Assembly (NCBI GenBank): GCA_017448455.1 | Contig: JAFSLL010000160.1 | Location: forward strand, 1 to 37,304 | Source of the DNA: Oscillospiraceae bacterium | Lineage (GTDB): Bacteria; Bacillota; Clostridia; Oscillospirales; Oscillospiraceae | Direction of reading: 5' to 3' | DNA: 37,304 nt | In this document: positions 32,215 through 37,304 of the stretch, piece after piece | How the letters are laid out: each line of letters begins with the position of its first letter | Numbering within the stretch: position 1 is the first letter of the stretch | Translations under genes and position numbers: made by a program | The notes under the pieces: model-generated | Database searches by the model: none | What the model was told of the DNA's origin: nothing | The model's input: only the letters and a program-made list of their open reading frames with translations

Positions 32215-32825
32215 TCGCAATCGTGGATTACGGAGTCGGAAATCTGTTTTCGCTTCGATCTTCTCTTGCTTCTCTTGGAGAAGAGGCAGTTGTAACTGGC
32301 AATTCCGAACAGCTGCGTTCAGCGGATCGTATCATTCTACCGGGGGTTGGCGCTTTCGGAGATGCGGCGGATAAGCTGCGCTCAACAGGTCTCGACAGGA
32401 CGGTTGTTGAACTGGTTGAAGAAGGAAAACCGCTTCTCGGAATATGCCTTGGTATGCAGCTCCTCTTTGATCGCGGCTATGAATTCGGTGAACATGCCGG
32501 GCTTGGTCTTCTTCGCGGTGAGATAGTTCCGATGCAGGGGAGTATTCCGGAACAGCTGAAAATTCCCCAGATCGGCTGGAATGCCCTGATTCGCAAACGC
32601 GATCATTTTCTCCTGAAAGATGTTCATGAGGGTGACTGCGTTTATTTTGTGCATTCCTTTTACGCGGCCAACTGTGAGGAGAGCCTTGTAGCAACTACGG
32701 AATATGGCATAGAGATGACAGCGGTGGTCGCAAAGGACAATGTCATGGGCTGCCAGTTTCATCCGGAGAAGAGTGGCAAGGTGGGCCTTTCCATTCTGTC
32801 GGCGTTTGCGAGGGGTGCCGTATGA
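32211..32825 (+). CDS. hisH: Imidazole glycerol phosphate synthase, glutaminase subunit
   Basis: Class I glutamine amidotransferase subunit that supplies ammonia to HisF. The 204 residues begin MIAIVDYGVGNLFSL and contain the nucleophile in GICLGMQLLF. The His-Glu pair is in GCQFHPEKSG, and FVHSFY is the usual central motif. It overlaps hisB and hisA by 4 bases. The partner hisF is two genes downstream. Confidence 0.97.
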   Translation: MIAIVDYGVGNLFSLRSSLASLGEEAVVTGNSEQLRSADRIILPGVGAFGDAADKLRSTGLDRTVVELVEEGKPLLGICLGMQLLFDRGYEFGEHAGLGLLRGEIVPMQGSIPEQLKIPQIGWNALIRKRDHFLLKDVHEGDCVYFVHSFYAANCEESLVATTEYGIEMTAVVAKDNVMGCQFHPEKSGKVGLSILSAFARGAV

Positions 32826-33544
32826 TACTGTATCCGGCGATTGACCTGTATGAAGGCAAAGCGGTCCGTCTGACCAAAGGGGATTACTCCAAAATGACAG
32901 TCTATGACGCGGATCCTCTGTCCAGGGCACTGCGTATACGGGATGATGGAGCCACCCATCTTCACATTGTCGATCTGGAAGGAGCACGCAGCGGGAGTAC
33001 GGCAAACCTCTCCCTGATTGAGAAAATTGCTGCCCGGTCGGGGCTCTTTATCGAGCTGGGCGGAGGAATCCGCAGCATCGATACGGTCAGACACTATCTG
33101 GACTGTGGAATATCTCGGGTGATTCTCGGAACGGCTGCTGCTGAAAACGATGAGCTTCTTTGCGAGGCGATCGAAGCATTTGACGAGAGAATTGCGGTTG
33201 GCGTTGACTTGAAAGACGGTTTTGTCGCGGTTCGCGGATGGGAGCAGAAGAGCAGTTGGACGGCAGAGTCTTATTTCCTTCATCTGAAGGAACGGTCAGT
33301 CAGAACGGTCATCTGCACGGATATATCCCGGGACGGCATTCTCTCCGGGAGCAATCATGATCTTTACCGCTCCCTTCTGGCATATCCCATTGACCTGATC
33401 GCCTCAGGCGGCGTATCTTCGCTGGAGGATATCAGAGGATTGCGGCAGCTGGGCCTCGCCGGGGCAATTCTTGGACGAGCATATTATACGGGTGTCGTTT
33501 CCATCCCCGATGCGCTCGCTGCGGCGAAGGGAGAGCTTATATGA
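32822..33544 (+). CDS. hisA: Phosphoribosylformimino-AICAR phosphate isomerase (ProFAR isomerase)
   Basis: A TIM-barrel Amadori isomerase, 240 residues. The catalytic aspartates are in [17 protein letters not shown] (N-terminal) and [15 protein letters not shown] (central). Phosphate loops GGGIRS and [11 protein letters not shown] are present, and the two halves show the known internal duplication. It overlaps hisH and hisF by 4 bases. Confidence 0.97.
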   Translation: MILYPAIDLYEGKAVRLTKGDYSKMTVYDADPLSRALRIRDDGATHLHIVDLEGARSGSTANLSLIEKIAARSGLFIELGGGIRSIDTVRHYLDCGISRVILGTAAAENDELLCEAIEAFDERIAVGVDLKDGFVAVRGWEQKSSWTAESYFLHLKERSVRTVICTDISRDGILSGSNHDLYRSLLAYPIDLIASGGVSSLEDIRGLRQLGLAGAILGRAYYTGVVSIPDALAAAKGELI

Positions 33545-34302
33545 TTACCAAACGGATTATACCATGTTTAGATGTCCGAAACGGCCGCGTGGTAAAGGGC
33601 GTCAGGTTTGAAAGCCTGAATGACGTATCGGATCCCGTTTCTCTCGCGAAAAGGTATTCGGATGAAGGCGCCGATGAACTGGTTTTTTATGACATTACGG
33701 CATCCTACGAGGACAGAAAGCTCTTTACCGATGTGCTGCGCTCTGTGGCGGAGACGATCTTTATTCCCCTGACAGTAGGGGGAGGCATCAATTCGCTGGA
33801 TGATTTTGACCGTGTCCTGAAATGCGGCGCAGATAAAGTGAGCGTCAATTCCGGTGCCATTCGAAATCCGGATCTGATAGCGAAGGCAGCGAAACGTTAT
33901 GGCAGTCAGTGTGTCGTACTCTCCGCGGACGTAAAAAGGGTGAACGGAGCTTTTCACGTTTTTGCGAAAGGCGGACGGGAAGACACCGGCATGGATGCGT
34001 TAAAGTGGATCAGGAGCGGTGTTGAGAATGGCGCCGGCGAGATCGTCCTCAACTCCATTGACACAGACGGTGTCAAAAAAGGCTTTGATTTGGAAATGCT
34101 CAATGCGGTTACAGCCATTGTTGACGTTCCTGTCATTGCTTCCGGCGGAGCCGGCTGCGCGGAAGATTTTGTCACACTTTTCCGGGAAGCGCCCGGTGTT
34201 GATGCCGGGCTGGCCGCTTCCATCTTACATTTCGGTGAAGTTCAAATCCCGGAACTGAAACAGATTCTTGCGGATAACAATATCAATGTGAGGCAGATAT
34301 GA
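33541..34302 (+). CDS. hisF: Imidazole glycerol phosphate synthase, cyclase subunit
   Basis: TIM-barrel cyclase (253 residues) making imidazole glycerol phosphate and AICAR with ammonia from HisH. It has the start [19 protein letters not shown], the phosphate loop [20 protein letters not shown], the second catalytic Asp in [24 protein letters not shown] and ASGGAG. It is coupled to hisA and hisIE by 4-base overlaps. Confidence 0.98.
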   Translation: MITKRIIPCLDVRNGRVVKGVRFESLNDVSDPVSLAKRYSDEGADELVFYDITASYEDRKLFTDVLRSVAETIFIPLTVGGGINSLDDFDRVLKCGADKVSVNSGAIRNPDLIAKAAKRYGSQCVVLSADVKRVNGAFHVFAKGGREDTGMDALKWIRSGVENGAGEIVLNSIDTDGVKKGFDLEMLNAVTAIVDVPVIASGGAGCAEDFVTLFREAPGVDAGLAASILHFGEVQIPELKQILADNNINVRQI

Positions 34303-34946
34303 GCAGCTTTGATAATCTGAAATTTGATCAAAACGGTCTGATTCCTGCAATTGTGCAGGACGCGGAAACGGGACGAGTTCTGACGCTGGCCTATATGAAC
34401 AGGGAGAGTCTTCAACGGTCTGTGGAAAATGGCCTGACCTGCTTCTGGAGCAGATCCCGGCAGGAACTCTGGCTGAAGGGGGAGACGAGCGGCAACTATC
34501 AGCATATTGTCTCTATAGAACCGGACTGCGATGGAGATGCGCTTCTCGTGAAAGTCCAAAAGGACGGACCTGCCTGCCATACTGGCTCGGACTCCTGTTT
34601 CGATCGGGCACCGTTATATGGAAAGACGGAAGAGGCTTTTTCCGTGGATTCCCTCTATGCGCTTCTTCAGGATCGTAAACAGCAAATGCCTGAAGATTCC
34701 TATACGACGTATCTGTTTCAAAAGGGAATCGATAAAATCCTCAAGAAAGTCGGCGAGGAGAGCACCGAGGTGATCATCGCGGGCAAAGGCGGCGATAAGG
34801 CAGAGAGTATATATGAAATCGCCGACCTGGCTTATCATGTGCTTGTTATGATGACGGAAATGGGCATCACACCGGCGGAAATCCGTACGGAACTGGCCTC
34901 GCGTCATGTAATTGATCACAAAGTGAAACAGGAGAAGATGGTATGA
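34299..34946 (+). CDS. hisI: Bifunctional phosphoribosyl-AMP cyclohydrolase / phosphoribosyl-ATP pyrophosphatase
   Basis: HisIE fusion, 215 residues, carrying steps two and three of histidine synthesis. The N-terminal cyclohydrolase (about 1-105) has [30 protein letters not shown] and [11 protein letters not shown] with Cys residues for zinc. The C-terminal pyrophosphatase (about 115-215) has [20 protein letters not shown] and [21 protein letters not shown]. The step-one enzyme that feeds it, HisG, is not encoded in the window. Confidence 0.96.
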   Translation: MSSFDNLKFDQNGLIPAIVQDAETGRVLTLAYMNRESLQRSVENGLTCFWSRSRQELWLKGETSGNYQHIVSIEPDCDGDALLVKVQKDGPACHTGSDSCFDRAPLYGKTEEAFSVDSLYALLQDRKQQMPEDSYTTYLFQKGIDKILKKVGEESTEVIIAGKGGDKAESIYEIADLAYHVLVMMTEMGITPAEIRTELASRHVIDHKVKQEKMV

Positions 34947-35734
34947 ATCGTTATTCCAACTACCACACCCATACTCATTTCTGCGATGGTGCGGACAGTC
35001 CGGAAGCGATTGTAAGAGAGGCGCTGCGCCTCGGCTGCCCGGAGATCGGATTCTCCGGGCATTCCTATCTCCCAGAGGACACGGGAAGCATGAGTCCGGA
35101 AAATACAGCTGCCTATCGCAGAGAAATTCTTCACCTGAGAGAAAAATATGCCGGACAGATCAAGGTTCTTCTCGGCATCGAACAGGATTATTATTCTGAA
35201 CTGACTCAGGATCCCTGGGATTATCGTATCGGGTCAGTGCACTATGTGCAGCGTGACGGGAAAAAATATGCTGTCGATGAGAGCCGGGATTCTTTTATTC
35301 ATACGGTGCAGACTGTCTACGACGGAGATTATTATTCCTTTGCGGAGGATTATTATACGCTGGTGGCGGATGTCTTCCTACATACCGGATGCCTGATCAT
35401 CGGGCACTTTGATCTGATTACAAAATACAATGAGGACGATGCGCTGTTTGATTCCTCACATCCACGCTATCGGAGAGCGGCCGGAGATGCGCTTGACGAG
35501 CTGGCAAAGTACGATACCGTGTTAGAGATTAACACAGGCGCGATCGCAAGAGGCTACCGGAAAAAACCGTATCCGGAGCTGTGGCTTCTGAACCGATGGC
35601 TGGAGAAGGGGAAACCGGTGGTGCTCTCTTCCGACTGTCATGACAAGCGCTGTTTGCTCCATGGCTTTGAGGAGGCAGAAAGTTTTGTATCGAGGCCAGA
35701 ACTCCTGCTTTTCCGTCTTCCGAATTTGAAATGA
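34943..35734 (+). CDS. hisK: PHP-family histidinol-phosphatase
   Basis: A 263-residue PHP-domain metallophosphatase, the Gram-positive type that removes phosphate from histidinol phosphate. Metal ligands are in [14 protein letters not shown] at the start, IGFSGHS, the Glu of [23 protein letters not shown] and the terminal VLSSDCHDK. Position at the end of the his cluster supports the assignment. The name hisJ or hisK differs between organisms. It overlaps hisIE by 4 bases. Confidence 0.92.
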   Translation: MNRYSNYHTHTHFCDGADSPEAIVREALRLGCPEIGFSGHSYLPEDTGSMSPENTAAYRREILHLREKYAGQIKVLLGIEQDYYSELTQDPWDYRIGSVHYVQRDGKKYAVDESRDSFIHTVQTVYDGDYYSFAEDYYTLVADVFLHTGCLIIGHFDLITKYNEDDALFDSSHPRYRRAAGDALDELAKYDTVLEINTGAIARGYRKKPYPELWLLNRWLEKGKPVVLSSDCHDKRCLLHGFEEAESFVSRPELLLFRLPNLK

Positions 35735-35749
35735 AACCGGAGATTGCCA

Positions 35750-37105
35750 ATGTCACTTTCTAAAAATATGAATACGACAGCCCGTATGGAGGCTTGTACA
35801 CCGGAGGGCTATGGAATCTGCAGGATTGACGGCAGAGCGGTTTTTGTCCCAGGAGCGCTGGAGAACGAAACTTGGGACATCCATGTCCTGAAAGTGACAG
35901 AAACGGCGGTCTACGCCAAGGGGACACAGCTGCTCAGCCCTTCTCCCCGTCGTATCCCGCAGGACTGCCCAAACCCCTGCGGTGGATGTACAATGCGCCA
36001 TGCAGATTATGAGGAAGAACTTCGCCTGAAGCGTAACCATGTCAACGATTGTTTCCGACGGATCGGCGGGCTTGATTATCAGGTTGACATGATTCATCCC
36101 AGCCCTGCTGTTGACCGATACCGCAACAAGGCTGTTTTCTCCGTGTCGCAGGTTGAAGGAAAAGCAGAATTTGGATTTTACCGACCGCGAAGCCATACGC
36201 TTGTTCCGGTGCAGGACTGCCTTCTGCAGGATAGAAATGCCTTGTTGGCAGCACAGTCAGTGATTGACTTCATGAATCAGCATGGCATCCCTGCTTATGA
36301 TGAACAGAACAGAAAGGGGACCGTACGCCATCTGTTCTATCGTTTTTCCCGCTGCTTCCCGGATGCGGTACTGACAATTGTTTCAGCGCGTGGCTTCGGC
36401 GCAAAAACGGAGACGCTGATCCACAGCCTTCTTGAACGCTGCCCATTTTTAAGTGGAATTGTATTGAATGTCAACAAATCGCAAGGGAATACAATCCTGT
36501 CCGGAGATTTCCATCTGCTTTGGGGTGAGGCAGACATTCGCGAAACCCTTTGCGGCGTGACATACTCCGTATCTCCCCAGGCTTTCTTCCAGATAAATCC
36601 GGCTCAGGCGGAAGCAATCTATCAGAAGGCGATCAGTTATGCAGCATGCCCTCCAAATAAAATTGCTCTGGATCTGTACTGTGGTGCTGGCACCATTACA
36701 CTTTGCCTGGCAACAACCGGCGTCAAGGTGATTGGCGTGGAAATCGTACCGGAAGCAATAGAGAATGCACGTGCAAATGCAGTGCGCAACAGCGTTCAAA
36801 ACGCTTCTTTTTTCTGTGGGGATACATCGGATATTGCAGCTAGACTCAAAGAGGAAGGAACAACTCCAGGGGTTGTTATCCTTGACCCACCACGAAAGGG
36901 GTTGGAGGAAAACGTAATCCGAAGCGTATGTGCAATGGACCCGGAGCGAATAGTGTACGTTTCCTGCAACCCTGCTACGCTTGCCAGGGATCTTGCACGC
37001 TTTTCCGAGCAGGGATATTCTGTTAAAGCAGCAGAGGTATATGATATGTTCCCGCGCACAGCGCACGTCGAGACGGTAGTATTGATGTCACGCATTCAGG
37101 ACTGA
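35750..37105 (+). CDS. rlmD: RlmD/TrmA-type RNA (uracil-5-)-methyltransferase
   Basis: SAM-dependent enzyme methylating a uridine in 23S rRNA (U1939 or U747 type in relatives). The 451 residues show a TRAM-like N-terminal barrel (about 10-65). The 4Fe-4S cysteines are in DCPNPCGGCTMRH, with a fourth in PVQDCLLQ. The SAM motif DLYCGAGTITLCLA, the ILDPPRKG motif and the catalytic Cys in YVSCNPATLARDL follow, and MFPRTAHVETV ends the enzyme. The ATG at 35750 has GGAG 7 bases upstream; an in-frame TTG at 35744 is less likely. It is 15 bases after the his cluster. Which uridine is modified cannot be told here. Confidence 0.93.
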   Translation: MSLSKNMNTTARMEACTPEGYGICRIDGRAVFVPGALENETWDIHVLKVTETAVYAKGTQLLSPSPRRIPQDCPNPCGGCTMRHADYEEELRLKRNHVNDCFRRIGGLDYQVDMIHPSPAVDRYRNKAVFSVSQVEGKAEFGFYRPRSHTLVPVQDCLLQDRNALLAAQSVIDFMNQHGIPAYDEQNRKGTVRHLFYRFSRCFPDAVLTIVSARGFGAKTETLIHSLLERCPFLSGIVLNVNKSQGNTILSGDFHLLWGEADIRETLCGVTYSVSPQAFFQINPAQAEAIYQKAISYAACPPNKIALDLYCGAGTITLCLATTGVKVIGVEIVPEAIENARANAVRNSVQNASFFCGDTSDIAARLKEEGTTPGVVILDPPRKGLEENVIRSVCAMDPERIVYVSCNPATLARDLARFSEQGYSVKAAEVYDMFPRTAHVETVVLMSRIQD

Positions 37106-37173
37106 TCGCGGAAAAAGCGCGGAAATACGGGCTTTCCGGGCACTTTGGCATCAGCAGCGGAGGGCAAATTTGA
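37102..37173 (+). pseudogene. Protein-like tail out of frame after rlmD
   Basis: In the frame starting CTG at 37102 the sequence reads a plausible C-terminus (LIAEKARKYGLSGHFGIS, then SGGQI and stop at 37171-37173). It has no start of its own and lies directly after the rlmD stop in another frame. It may be the end of a gene or extension broken by an indel or recombination. The evidence is only amino-acid composition and continuity. Confidence 0.25.
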
Positions 37174-37218
37174 CCGTGAAAAACGCTCCGACTAAACTGA
37201 TCTACGACTCGTGCCGAA

Positions 37219-37304
37219 GGGTTGAGTAGGCCATTTGGATGTCATCGGGTTGAGTTAGTGGTTTGGATGTTTTTGCCGTAGGGTTGAGTTAGTGATTTGG
37301 ATAA
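37219..37304. repeat. Three copies of a 23-24 base repeat at the window end, possible insertion-sequence end
   Basis: Copies start at 37219, 37247 and 37281 and share GGGTTGAG, then TTAGTG(R) or a variant, then TTTGGAT. The first copy is more diverged; the second and third are nearly identical. A short GCCG(A/T)A precedes copies one and three. Spacing is unequal (28 and 34), unlike CRISPR. Repeated short motifs at an element end fit transposase-binding sites. No reading frame is seen in 37174-37304. Confidence 0.45.

Noticed and set aside
37219-37304. CRISPR array
   Set aside because: Only three units with unequal spacing (28 and 34), very short intervening bases and no cas gene.

Overview
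The window reads as chromosomal DNA of a low-to-mid GC Gram-positive bacterium of the class Clostridia (Bacillota). The evidence is the gene set and order: plsX-rnc-radical SAM-smc-ftsY, a DUF4364 protein, AsnA, TrmFO, a class B sortase, RsfS next to a NadD-YqeK protein, and strong Shine-Dalgarno sites with sigma-A type promoters at 17-base spacing. I cannot name the family or genus from sequence alone. About 40 protein genes are packed at high density. All but two (gtrA and a rodA/ftsW-type gene) lie on the + strand, and many overlap by the 4-base ATGA arrangement that implies translational coupling.

Layout. 1-172: no gene; phased GTCC repeats that look like a mobile-element end, then a promoter. 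173-11629: one long run of genes: nrdR, a NagB-like protein, a left-handed beta-helix protein, DUF4364, asnA, a SpoU-type RNA methylase, dprA, topA, trmFO, plsX, rnc and a radical SAM protein. 11612-17441: a promoter followed by smc, ftsY, yhbY, nadD-yqeK and rsfS. 17516-20020: leuS. 20024-20370: rpsU as its own transcription unit with promoter and terminator. 20371-23117: an NfeD protein, an SPFH/stomatin protein and a eukaryotic-type hexokinase, ending in a bidirectional terminator shared with the convergent gtrA gene. 23535-24020: a 486-base gap without protein genes, holding the gtrA promoter (- strand) and a + strand non-coding RNA candidate with its own promoter, dense hairpins and a strong terminator. 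24021-25211: rodA/ftsW-type gene (- strand). 25281-29260: tsaE, tsaB, upp, sortase B, DUF1015. 29274-35734: hisD-C-B-H-A-F-IE and a PHP histidinol-phosphatase. 35750-37105: rlmD-like rRNA methylase. 37106-37304: a short protein-like tail out of frame and three copies of a repeat resembling a transposable-element end.

Most of the content is housekeeping: ribosome and tRNA maturation (trmFO, SpoU methylase, rnc, rsfS, yhbY, rlmD, tsaE, tsaB, leuS, rpsU), chromosome maintenance (topA, smc, dprA), envelope (rodA, gtrA, sortase, plsX) and histidine synthesis. The least explained element is the stand-alone structured RNA at about 23744-24004. Its promoter is overlaid by several perfect inverted repeats, and I could not assign the RNA to a known class. 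Other departures from textbook versions are a short-armed SMC, a DprA with a lost Rossmann-loop motif, a NagB-like protein without the usual catalytic Asp, a eukaryotic-type hexokinase, and a his operon without hisG or hisZ.
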